From contig NW_004457729.1 of the NCBI RefSeq assembly GCF_000203815.1, positions 2,418,674 through 2,482,673 on the forward strand: 64,000 nt of DNA, given 5' to 3'. The notes under the pieces were generated by a model. The model was not told the origin of the DNA, did no database searches, and saw only the letters and a list, made by a program, of their open reading frames with translations. Shown here piece after piece: positions 1 to 10,977 of this stretch (the stretch's first letter is position 1; every line of letters starts with the position of its first letter). This DNA is from Cavenderia fasciculata. Lineage: Eukaryota; Evosea; Eumycetozoa; Acytosteliales; Cavenderiaceae. The position numbers and the translations under genes were made by a program.

Positions 1-569
1 ATATTATGAGGTGTTTAAATTGTCAGGTCAGAGCCAATCTACCAAACCGTTTCTCACCCCAAAAACAAAAAATATCTTGTCTTGATCTTTTTTTTTTAAT
101 TCATTCTTGAATCCACATCACTTTAATTGGTTTTGATGACATCATCTATGGCTTCTTTACTTGCATTTTGTCAAGTATTTATCGTAGATCAAGGATTGAT
201 GATGTAAGTAGTTTTGTTTAGATTTTTTTTATATGTTTAATCTACAATGTTTCCACATCTATCACTTGCCGATGAGTTGAATGACTTGTTGGTTGAAAGT
301 TCATCCGAAGACAGATATGAATTCTTCTGCTTCGATCATGCCCATTATAAAGGAAATAGGGGGGCAATTGCATTGAGTCTTCAAACCAAAAGATTCATCC
401 GACCCCCCACCTGCCAATTAGGGGCTCAATTGATTGTTATTGTTTTTTGTTTGATATTTAATTTAATTTTTAAATTTTTTTTGAACATCCCTCCCTTCAG
501 CCACGCAATCAATAAATAGGTGTCTATAGAGTGTTGATTTATTATTTTCATTCAGATTTATATATAAAC
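1..569. promoter_or_regulatory. Upstream region of the sedolisin gene
   Basis: No convincing gene. The stretch is AT-rich with a GC-richer patch at about 300-432. The patch holds a run of six G at 359-364, a run of six C at 403-408, two copies of TTCATCCGA (300-308 and 394-402) and two GGGGC-CAATTG-like blocks (361-370 and 421-432). This lies 140-270 bases before the start codon and is the likeliest promoter element cluster for the strongly codon-biased peptidase gene that follows. A 90-codon open frame at 247-519 crosses it but resembles no protein and becomes T-rich. Confidence 0.4.
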
Positions 570-2449
570 ATGTACAGACAACTATTTGTATTAGTAGCTG
601 TCGCTATGTGCTTGGCATTGCCATCACTCTCTGCCCCAACCTACCGTGACTATTCATATTGGACCCGTTCTACCCGTGCCTCCAAGCACGCTGTCATCGA
701 CTTCCAAGTAGCCCTCACTCAAAGAAACATTGATGTTGCTGATCAACTTCTTATCGATATCTCTACTCCATCTTCACCAAACTATGGTAAGTAAAAAAGA
801 AAAGAAAAAGAGTTACAAACAAACAAAAAAGCTTAAAACAAAATATCTTCTGACACACACTGTTTTTTTTATCTCCTACTTTTATTTCTTTTTTTTTTAT
901 AGGTAACCATATGTCAATTGATGAAATTTTGGACTTGGTTGCCCCACCAGCTCCAGTTTCTGAAGAGATTGTTAACTTCCTTGAAATGAACGGATGTTAC
1001 AATGTTGAAAACCACCGTGATATGATCAAGGCCTCTGCCCGTGTTGAAGACGTTGAAGCCCTCTTTGAGGTCGAAATGTACACCTACAAGCACATCACCA
1101 ACAAGAAGATGACCATCGTCCGTTCTGGTGAATCATACAAGATCCCAAGCCAATACGCTGACCAAATCCAAATGGTTGCCGGTATCTCTGAATTGCCACA
1201 CCAAACGACTAGACCAGCTCCAAAGAAGGTCGACATCTCCAAGTCTGATCCAGGTCTTGTCATCCCACAAACCCTCTACAACCTCTACAACATTCCAACT
1301 GGCTACCAAAACAACGCCAACACCAGTTTGTGTTTGGCTGAATTCCAAGACGACCAATCTTTCAACAAGAAGGATTTGGCCAGCTTTGCCAAGGAGACTG
1401 CCATCACCCCAATCAACGTCACCAACATCGTTGGTCCATACTCCCCATCCAGCCCAGATGGAGAGTCAACCCTCGACGTCCAATACGGAGGTGCTGTCGC
1501 CCAAACCGCCAACATCTGGTTCTGGACTGTCCAAGGTTGGATGTACGAATTTTCCACTGCTTTGTTTGCCACCACTCCAGCTCCATGGGTAGTCTCCATG
1601 TCTTGGGGTTGGCCAGAGAACCTCCAATGCCAATCTGGCGTTGCTTCATGCACCAACGGTGAAACCTCTGAACAATACGTCCAACGTGTCAACACTGAGT
1701 TCCTCAAGATTGGCCTCCGTGGTATCTCCCTCCTTGCCGCTTCAGGTGACCAAGGTGCTCCAGGTGATGGATCCCCAGGTTGCAACAACAAGAAGAAGCC
1801 ACTCTCCACCATTTTCCCAGGTGCCTCCCCATACGTCACCTCTGTTGGTGCCACTATGTTGAACGCCCCCACCACCGCTGCCACCCCAGTCGGAGCTGCC
1901 CAACCACCAATTTGCTCCAAGCAAAAGTGTGCCACCTCCACCAGTGAAACTACCTGCACCTACCCAGATGCCCTCATCACTACCGGTGGTGGTTTCTCTG
2001 ACTACTCCCCAGTCCCATCATGGCAAGCATCTGCCGTCAACGCCTACCTCAAGTCTGGTGTTGCCCTCCCACCAAGCCAATACTTCAACTCCTCCAACAG
2101 AGGTTTCCCAGATGTATCTGCTCTTGGTCACAACTACGCCATCTTCCTCTCTGGTGGCATCGAACAAGTTGATGGTACCTCTTGCTCATCCCCAGTCTTT
2201 GGTGGTATGATTGCTCTCCTCAACTCTTACCGTTTGAACAACAAGAAGCCAACCCTCGGTTTCCTCAACCCACTCATCTACTCTGCTCCATCCAACTGTT
2301 GGAACGATATTACCACCGGTAACAACAAGTGTACTGAATCCTGTTGCTCCAAGTATGGTTACCTAGCTACCGCTGGTTGGGATCCACTCACTGGTCGTGG
2401 TACTCCAAACTTTGCCAACTTGCTCACCTACGTCAAGACCCTCAACTAA
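570..2449 (+). CDS. Sedolisin (S53) serine-carboxyl peptidase, tripeptidyl-peptidase 1-like, secreted/lysosomal
   Basis: Exons 570-786 and 903-2449 give 587 residues. The start at 570 opens a clear signal peptide (MYRQLFVLVAVAMCLALPS). An earlier in-frame start codon at 531 would precede it with polar residues and is less likely. The inhibitory prodomain carries the usual SPNYGNH motif, which is restored exactly across the intron. The catalytic set of the family is present: E260 and D264 in GESTLD, D355 of the oxyanion hole in AASGDQG, and the nucleophile S499 in GTSCSSP. The C-terminal Asp/Gly-rich loop (WNDITTGNN, then GWDPLTGRGTPNF) matches the sedolisin calcium site. Codons are strongly C-ending, unlike the AT-rich neighbours, which suggests high expression. 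An AATAAA sits 8 bases after the stop. By family it is an acid endo- or tripeptidyl-peptidase of lysosomes or the medium; which of these is not decidable here. Confidence 0.95.
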
Positions 2450-2646
2450 ATCAATTAATAAATTAAATTTAAGAAAGATTTCTTTTTATAAAACTAAAAC
2501 AAAAAAATATTATTTTAAATAGTTAAATTAATTATATAATTATATATTTAATCTCTTTTCTGAATTTGTCCACCGTCGTTTATGAAATATAATTGATTTA
2601 TAGAAATTTATAAAATTTCAAAATAATATATTTATTTATTTATTTA

Positions 2647-5600
2647 TTATTCATTTCTTGTTACAGAACCACTATAATTTACATTATCTTGTGCTTTGAA
2701 GTGACAAAACATTCCTCCGACATGCATCTTGTTTCTTTTTGATTCATCATCAGCCAACAACAATATACTTGCAATTGGATCCAATACTCTTGCAGCACCA
2801 TCAAACTCATTGAGTGGCGATTCTGGTCCATCTTTGACTTGTGATGTCATCTTTGTACACCATCCAGTATCGACACCACAAACATAGATACCTTTCTTGA
2901 GATAGCTCTCAGCGATTGAATAGGTCATCATGTTGAGTGATGATTTGGCCATATTGGTGTGGGTGTGATGACCTTGATTGTATCCTTTGTTGAATGAGCC
3001 TTCTTGTGCTGATACATTGACGATAAATTTCCAATCGTTATCATCACAATCTGTCTTGATATAGTTTGACATCATTGGTGATAGTTGAGAGATCAACATG
3101 AATGGAACCGTAACATTGACCAATTGAACTTCCATCATTTCAATTGGCGATGTTTCATTGATTGTTTCTCTCCATGTTGTCTGTTCTCTGTTGTCCAAAG
3201 GTTCACCATGTAAATCTGTACAACCAGGTGGGAATAGTTTATCATTTCGTTCTTCTTTGTCATGGTCCAATAATTGTATTTGTGTCATTAATGAACATTC
3301 CATAATAGTTGTTGGTATTTCATTATATGTTTGTACTGTTCTATTTGGTGTTGAAATTTCACTACTATCATTATCACCATTCTCTATAAATTTAAGAGAT
3401 TGAGTAATATGATCAACCAGACCATAAGCAAGAGATAGGTATTCTTCCTTTTCTATCAATTCTCTAAAATAGGCACATGGTCTACGAATAGTTTGAGCAG
3501 CATTGTTGATTAATATATCCAAACGAGGGAATAGTTGTTTGATGTGATCGATCATTGATTGAACCGATGGTAAATGTCTAAAATCACAACCATATACAAA
3601 TAGTCTATCTTTCCACTCCGAGTAACCATCTTCCTTTGAATAACGATCGATTGCAATCCAAGGGAATCTTGTTGTTACCATCACAGTGAATCCACTCTTT
3701 AACAATCTCAATGCAATATAATATCCAATCTTCATTCTTGCACCAGTCACCAATGCATATTTGGCGTTGTTTTGGTCCACTTTGATAGCATCCCATTGTT
3801 TCCATTTCCTTTCTGACATTTGTTTGCAGCTTTTACAAACAGCTATCTGATTGGAATCGACTAGCCAATGAAGGATCAATGTTCCACATTGATAGCACTC
3901 CACACCAATGTTAACAACTGATTTTGGTTGAGTATGGATGTGTTGGTCAATGAACCTATCTAGTTGTTCCCATCCATGATAGGCGAAATTTGGGTTGAAC
4001 AACTTTGGTGAGTTCATTTCAGTGAATCCATCCAAATCAAACCGAGTATTTGGCTCGATTCTAGTCATACATTCGAGGGTTGCACCTATTGTGCCGTATT
4101 TGAGGCTCTTTTGTTTGTCTGATCGGGTGAACCCAGGAATCTGGTCCTTTATATCAATAGTCTGGAATGAATAATTTCTTCTGGCGTACTTGATCATTCG
4201 CAATTGCTCTCGTCCAAGAAGATGTGGTGATATGTAATTGGTCGATGTGTACAATGACCGAATAGCACGTAAATGGGTGTATACATGATCTCCATCATAT
4301 ATAAAGCATGTACAGTCTATATCGGCTTTGAGAATGTACTCATAGTAGCTTTGAAGTGTTGATGTGACGATTTGGATTGGACGGTATGGAAAGGCTGTTG
4401 GTAGGATCGTCAATGAATACGTAGTTTTGATGATATGGTAACTACATGGAAGACTTACGGTAATCTCTTTTACCAATTGTTTGATTCGTTCAGTTGCACT
4501 CTCTTTTGATTTTGTAATGAGAAATAGATCAATATCAGAGTTGAAGTATGGGGAAGAGGTGGAGTTGTAATGTAATTGGGTAGATGTGTACCAATTGGCT
4601 GCGGTGGTGGGATCTAATATAGTTGTTGGATATGAGAGATATTCTTGTATTTGTTTTCTACATATTGTTGGTAGTGTTGCGATTGCCTTTTCAATAAGCA
4701 GATAGGTCTTGTGGTGGTCTATAAAGGATTTTGATTCATGAGTAAGAGAACCAAGTACAGCTCCACCTGCACATACAACTCGACAACCATCTATTTCACC
4801 CCATGTTACATTTGAAAGAACAGACGATGTGAACCAATTAAAACACTCTTTGAAAAGTGACAGACGATTGGTCATTCTGATGGGTTTACCAGAAAGTTGT
4901 CTGAGATAACGAGGTATGTTGGGATTTGGGCGAGGAGGATTGAAGTCAATCCGAATGGGTGATTGATACAATTTGATCAAAGGATTACAATGATCCTTTT
5001 CCATCATCCGGTCTGTTTCAAACGACGATTCACTGACGAGAGAGTAGTTTCGACTTTGCTTTTCAATGATATGCAACAGATCATTGTTGAATATACCGAA
5101 AAGAAATAAATCTGGTCGATTGAGGGATTTGTTGTGAGAAATATATTTGGCGTAGGTGTAAATGGCAGCGATATGGGTGCACTTTACATAGGACATGATG
5201 AATCTAAGATTGGTGGGATCTTGATATTTTACGGCAAGACCAATAATCTCGTCCAAGAGTATACGTCGTTTTCGGAAATATTGCACTGCATTGCACACTC
5301 CAATCAAATCATCGACCTTGTTTTCGAGTGACAGAGCAAGCTGTGACGCACACTGACCATCCATTGGTTGCCTATCGGCATAGCACGGTTTATAGAGAAA
5401 ATCATAATCATTCCAATTTGCGTGGTGGTAGAGACTGATCAGTGTACTACGACTGATAAAAGGTACCGAGTACATGGATGATATTGATGCCAAATCTGGT
5501 TTGCTGTGGTTAGGTGAGAGAGGATCCAATTCACTGCTGTTAAAGTATTTTCCTCCTCCCACTTGACACCATCTACTAACAAATGGATCAGGCGAAAACA

Positions 5601-6017
5601 ATGGGATCGTTTTATAGGGATCCGAGTTACACTTCTTTCTGGTCGATTTACATTTAGATGTAGTGTTTTGTCTATCCGATTCTATTTTCAGTTCAATGGT
5701 ATCTTGGATTTGTAACTGGAGTAATCTTGTCTTTTCCCAAAGACCATTTGATAGATCATGATTAAAAGATCTAAAAAAAATAAAATATTTAATAATTATT
5801 ATTAGGGTATAATAGTAATATATAAATAAATACAATATTATTATTATACATACATTGTTCTTTGTTTTAATATTTTCTTTTCTTTGTAGATTGATAACTT
5901 TTTTTTGGGATGTCTATTCTTTTTCGTTGTCTTTACTGATGTTCTATCATGAATGTAGTGATACAATTCGTGATCATCGTCGTCCGAATCAATATTAAAG
6001 TCTTGATGATGAAACAT
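2647..6017 (-). CDS. NTase-like/zinc-ribbon/short-chain dehydrogenase fusion protein, copy 1
   Basis: Exon 1 is 6017-5854 and exon 2 is 5770-2647, giving 1095 residues; the splice keeps the frame and aligns with the paralogue next door. The N-terminal 380 residues are unrecognised. Around residues 388-500 comes a nucleotidyltransferase-like fold: a Gly-rich start (CAGGAVLGSL), SDIDLFLI near 467, then PIQIV and ADIDC with a third acid. A four-cysteine knuckle (CYQCG and CKSCK) lies near 680-705. The last 370 residues form an SDR/Rossmann domain: TGARMKIG nucleotide loop, NNAAQ, NVSA with the catalytic Ser, and HTNMAK where SDRs have YxxxK, so the catalytic Tyr is Thr while the Lys remains. Such TGARxKIG SDRs form a known subfamily. 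The function is not known; redox activity may be altered or lost. No transfer signature in base composition was seen. Confidence 0.85.
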
Positions 6018-6562
6018 TATAAATTAACACTAATTTGATCGATGATGAGATGATTATTCATTCAATGACGGATGACTGAGCAAAATTGTTAATAGTTGGA
6101 AATTCAAAATCCTGTGACGAGACACTATGACGATGCATTAGGGTGACGAGACACCTTTTGTGAGAAACTAGAGAATTTATGAAGATCTGTGATCATATCT
6201 TCAGCATCGAGTCGCCATTGCGTACTCAATTATTGATCAGAGTCTAATATATTATAAATAGTTTGTGTTTGTTAGTCTTTTGTCATATGATTACTTCTCA
6301 TAAATTGTAATTACCTCTTTCTCTATCTCACTCTCTGGTAGATAGTACAAGTAAATAGTATACTCTATTATTTATTCTGATTGGTGTGATTTACTGTACA
6401 GAAGAGTTCTTTTTTTGACATCTATAATAAAGAATGAGTTTGAGTAGATCATATTTGATGATTGTCTTGTCTTTACGAGTAGTATTTAAATGATTTAATA
6501 ACTAGTGTGAGTTTTTTTTTATTGAACACCATAAAATTATTTACATTTATTTATTTATTTAT
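6018..6562. promoter_or_regulatory. Intergenic region between the two fusion paralogues
   Basis: Holds the promoter of copy 1 and the 3' flank of copy 2. The bases just upstream of the start codon (TATAAATTA and GATCGATGATGA) recur upstream of copy 2 at about 10170-10195, so part of the promoter was duplicated with the gene. Otherwise AT-rich, with a TTTATT repeat at 6545-6565 that is also found after copy 1. No further gene is visible. Confidence 0.4.
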
Positions 6563-9500
6563 TTATTCATTTCTTGTTACAGAACCACTATAGTTTACAT
6601 TATCTTGTGCTTTGAAGTGACAAAACATTCCTCCAACGTGCATCTTGTTTCTTTTTGCTGAATCATCATCATCCAACAACAATATACTTGCAATTGGATC
6701 CAATACTCTTGCAGCACCATCAAACTCATTGAGTGGTGATTCTGGTCCATCTTTGAGTTGTGATGTCATCTTTGTACACCATCCAGTATCTACACCACAA
6801 ACATAGATACCTTTCTTGAGATAACTCTCAGCGATTGAATAGGTCATCATATTCAGTGATGATTTGGCCATATTGGTGTGAGTGTGATGACCATGATTGT
6901 ATCCTTTGTTGAATGATCCTTCTTGTGCTGATACATTGACAATAAATTTCCAATGGTTGTCATCTCCATCTGTCTTGATATAGTTTGACATAATGGGTGA
7001 TAGTTGAGAGATCAACATGAATGGAACTGTAACATTGACCAATTGAACTTCCATCATTTCAATCGGTGATGTTTCTTCAATTGTTTCTCTCCAAGTTGTT
7101 TGTTCTCTCTTGTCTAATGGTTCACCATGTAAATCTGTACATCCTTCTGGGAATAGTTTATCATTTCTTTCTTCTCTGTCATGATCCAATAATTGTATTT
7201 GTGTCATCAATGAACATTCCATAATACTTTTTGGTATTTCATTATTATATAGTTGTACTGTTCTTTTTGGTGTTGGAATTTCATTATAATTACTACTATC
7301 ACCATTCTTTATAAATTTAAGAGATTGAGTAATATGACCAATTAAACCATAAGAGAGAGATAGGTATTCTTCCTTTTCTATTAATTCTCTAAAATAGGCA
7401 CGTGGTCTTCGAATGGTTTGAGCAGCATTGTTGATTAATATATCCAAACGAGGGAATAGTTGTTTGATGTGATTGATCATTGATTGGACTGATGGGAGAT
7501 GTCTAAAATCACAACCATATACAAATAGTCTATCCTTCCACTCCGAGTAACCATCTTCCATTGAATAACGATCTATTGCAATCCAAGGGAATCTTGTTGT
7601 TACCATAACAGTGAATCCACTCTTTAACAATCTCAATGCAATATAATAGCCAACCTTCATTCTTGCACCAGTCACCAATGCATATTTGGCATTGTTTTGG
7701 TCCACTTTGATAGAGTCCCATTGTTTCCACTTCATTTCAGATATTTGCTTGCAACTTTTACAAACAGCTATCTGATTGGGATCTACCAACCGATGATGAA
7801 GGATCAATGCTCCACATTGATAACACCCCACACCAATGTTAACAACTGATTTTGGTTGAGTATGGATGTGTTGGTCAACAAAACGATCTAGTTGATTCCA
7901 TCCATGATAGGCGAAATTTGGGTTGACGAGCTTTGGCATATTATCGGTTTCCAAGAATCTATCCAAATCAAACACAGTAGCACTTGAATCGACGTGAGTT
8001 TTCGTGGATTCATCCAATTCAAATGCAGTACTTGGATCGATGTCGATTTCCGTAGGCCCATCCAAATCATCCTGATCGTTTGACTCGTCGATTTTGGTGG
8101 GTCCAACCAAATAAAATCTAATATTTGGCTCGATTCTAGTCATAAATTGGGGTGTTGGATCTAGTGTGCAGTATTGAAGGCGTTTTTCAACAATTTTGGA
8201 GGACCCAGGTATTTGGTCTGTTAAATCAGTGGCCTCGAATGAATAATCTCTTTTTGCGTACTTGATCATTCGAGATCTCTCTGGTTCGAGTAGACGAGGT
8301 GATATGCGATTGGTCGAAGTGTAAAATGATTGAATAGCACGTAAATGGGTGTATACATGATCTCCATCATATATAAAGCATGTACAATCTATATCTGCTT
8401 TGAGAATGAACTCATAGTAGCTTTGAAGTGTCGCTGTGACGATTTGGATTGGACGGTATGGAAAGACTGTTGGTAGGATCGTCAATGAATATGTAGTTTT
8501 GACGATATGGTAACTACATGGAAGACACACGGTAATCTCTTTTACCAATTGTTTGATTCGTTCCGTTGCACTCTCTTTTGATTTTGTAATGAGGAATAGA
8601 TCGATATCAGAGTTGAAGTATGGGGATGAGGTGGAGTTGTAATGTAATTGGGTAGACGTGTACCAATTGGAGAATGTTTCACAGGTGAGGGGATCAACGG
8701 TCAGACCGTCTTCTGAAAAACTAAATCCTCGACGTTGAAGTTGAATTTTACCTTGAAGTTGGTGTCTAGCTTCGGAGATGGCTTTTTTTGTTGGATATGA
8801 AAGGTATTCTTGTATTTGTTTTCTACATACTAGTGGTAGTGTTGCGATTGCCTGTTCAGAAAGTAGATAGGTCTCGTGATATTCTTCAAAGGATTTTGAC
8901 CCACAAGTAAGAGAACCAAGTACAGCTCCACCTGCACACACCACACGACAACCATCTATTTCACCCCAAGTTACATTTGAAAGAACCGACGATGTGAACC
9001 AATTAAAACAATCTTTGAAGAGTGTGAGATTGTTGATCATTGTTTTACGGTAAGATTTGAAATCAATACGAATGGGTGATTGGTACAACTTGATCAAAGG
9101 ATTACATTCATCCTTTTCCATCATCCGGTCTGTTGCAAACGACGATTCACTGACGAGTGAGTAGTTTCGGTTTCTTATTTCGATGGTGTGTAGTAGATCG
9201 TTGTTGAATATACCACCAAGACAAAAACAGTGTCGATTGGGTACTTTGCTATCCCGAGGACGAGGATATTTCATCTCGGTGGGTATTTCATCAGAAATAT
9301 ATTTGGTGAAGGTGTAGATGGCGGCGATATGTGTGGGCTTTACATAGGACATGATGAATTGGAGATTGTCGGGATGTTGATATTTTAATGCAAGACGAAC
9401 GATCTCATCCAAGAGTATGCTTCGTTTGTAGAAATATTCGACTGCGTTACACACTCCAATCAAATCATCTACCTTGTTTTCGAGTGACAAAGCAAGCTCT

Positions 9501-10169
9501 GACGCACACTGACCATCCATCGGAATAGGTTGCATCCTTCCAAAGTATTTTCTCCCAAGATATTCCCAATTGGCGTGATGGTATTGAGTGATCAGAGTAC
9601 TACGACTGATAAAAGGTACCGATGGGGAATTGGCAGACCTTGTTTCAATACATTGCCACATTCGATCGTTATCAAGGGAATCACTCTCTCCCACTTTACA
9701 CCATACTTTAACAAATGGGTCAGCTTTAAACCTAGGCACAAATTGATAGGCCTCTTGAGCTTTGCTTTTTTTTTCAAGTCTATCCATTTCCATTTCCCGT
9801 GCAATACTGTCTTGGAGTTGTAAATCTAGTAATCTTGCAGTTTCCCATAAACCACCATCCGATCGATTTTGATTAAAAGGTCTAAATAAATAAAAAATAA
9901 ATATTATTAATTCATTATATGTTGTTGGTTAGTCATTTGATATTGTTATATATTTATTCCTATAGTATTTTGTTTCTAAGAATTTTTAATATTATATTAT
10001 ATTATACATACTTTGTATGTTGTTTCCTTTGTTTGTATACTTTTAGTAAAAATTTGTATCTATTCTTTTTCGTTGTCTTTACCGATGCTCTATCGTGAAT
10101 GTAGTGACATAGATCGTGATAATCATTTATCCAATCATCATCATCAGCGTTTTGGTGATCATGAGACAT
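6563..10169 (-). CDS. NTase-like/zinc-ribbon/short-chain dehydrogenase fusion protein, copy 2
   Basis: Exon 1 is 10169-10012 and exon 2 is 9881-6563, giving 1158 residues. It is a tandem duplicate of the preceding gene with the same order: unknown N-terminal domain, NTase-like core (CAGGAVLGSL, NSDIDLFLI, ADIDC), zinc knuckle (CYQCG, CKSCK) and SDR (TGARMKVG, NNAAQ, NVSA, HTNMAK with Thr for Tyr). The intron sits at the same codon in both. Most of the 63 extra residues come from two places. One is an insertion before the DID motif (about 8690-8790). The other is an acidic stretch at about 7935-8110 built from short D-L-D/T-E-I-D-like units. The SDR and zinc-ribbon parts are almost identical between copies while the N-terminal third has diverged more. 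Both copies look intact, so purifying selection on both is probable. Confidence 0.85.
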
Positions 10170-10977
10170 TATAAATTAGTTTGATCGATGATGGATAATA
10201 ACAAATGATGATGATGACGATGATTATATGAAGCTTAATGGCTCTTCTGTGAAAAAAGGTATTTTGAAAACTTTGGTTGGAAATTTCATCAGAATCCCAA
10301 GAAGGGATCGTTCATAAATAGCTACACATTTCATTGGATGACGATGCACATCATATATCTGATTATGATCATGAGACAACTCGAGGAATATTCAACCAAA
10401 GTACCTTTTAGTTATCATCAGTATATTTGATAGGACTGAATGTATCTAATTTAGATGAATGGTGGGTTTGTGTATTTGTTAGTATTATGTAAAAGAATGA
10501 CCGATTTTAATTTTATACTTTTACAAGACGCAATCGATCGATTATTAATTCTACTTTGATCTGATGAGAACCCTAACCTACCCCCCTTTGTCCTAGGTTC
10601 CCCAAATTGGTGGAACACGACTAGCTAGATGCACCAGTGCAAAAGGGTGGTCGACTTTGCCGATGACAAGTAAACCAACCAACTAAATTTCATTAAAAAA
10701 TTATTAAACAAGAATGCAAACTTTCAAGGTGCGGTCGTGAACGGTAATGACAACATTAATTTAGATTAATTACATATACTAAACTTTACATAATTGATAT
10801 CAACAAAGTAGTAGTAGTAGTAGTAATAGTAGTAGAAGTGTTATTGTACAAGTACTTTATATAGGATTGTAAAGAGAGAGTGAGGTTAGCAAGGTCCTTG
10901 CTTTGCAGGTCTCCCCCATTTCACACAGACACAATCATAGTAGTAGTCGACTCGAGTACAAGTAGAAGAAGAAGAAG
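10170..10977. promoter_or_regulatory. Divergent intergenic region with a GC-rich island
   Basis: Shared upstream space of the fusion gene (-) and the myotubularin gene (+). A GC-rich island stands out at about 10565-10690 in otherwise AT-rich DNA. It holds an imperfect 20-base palindrome at 10597-10616 (GTTCC and GGAAC outer arms, 16 of 20 positions symmetric) and C-run and G-run blocks. Further on are a TAG/TAGTAG microsatellite (10808-10837) and an AGAAGA run just before the start codon. No open frame of note. Confidence 0.4.

Noticed and set aside
247-519. 90-codon open frame before the sedolisin gene
   Set aside because: It crosses a GC patch and then a T-rich run, shows no domain or signal, and lies where the promoter is expected.
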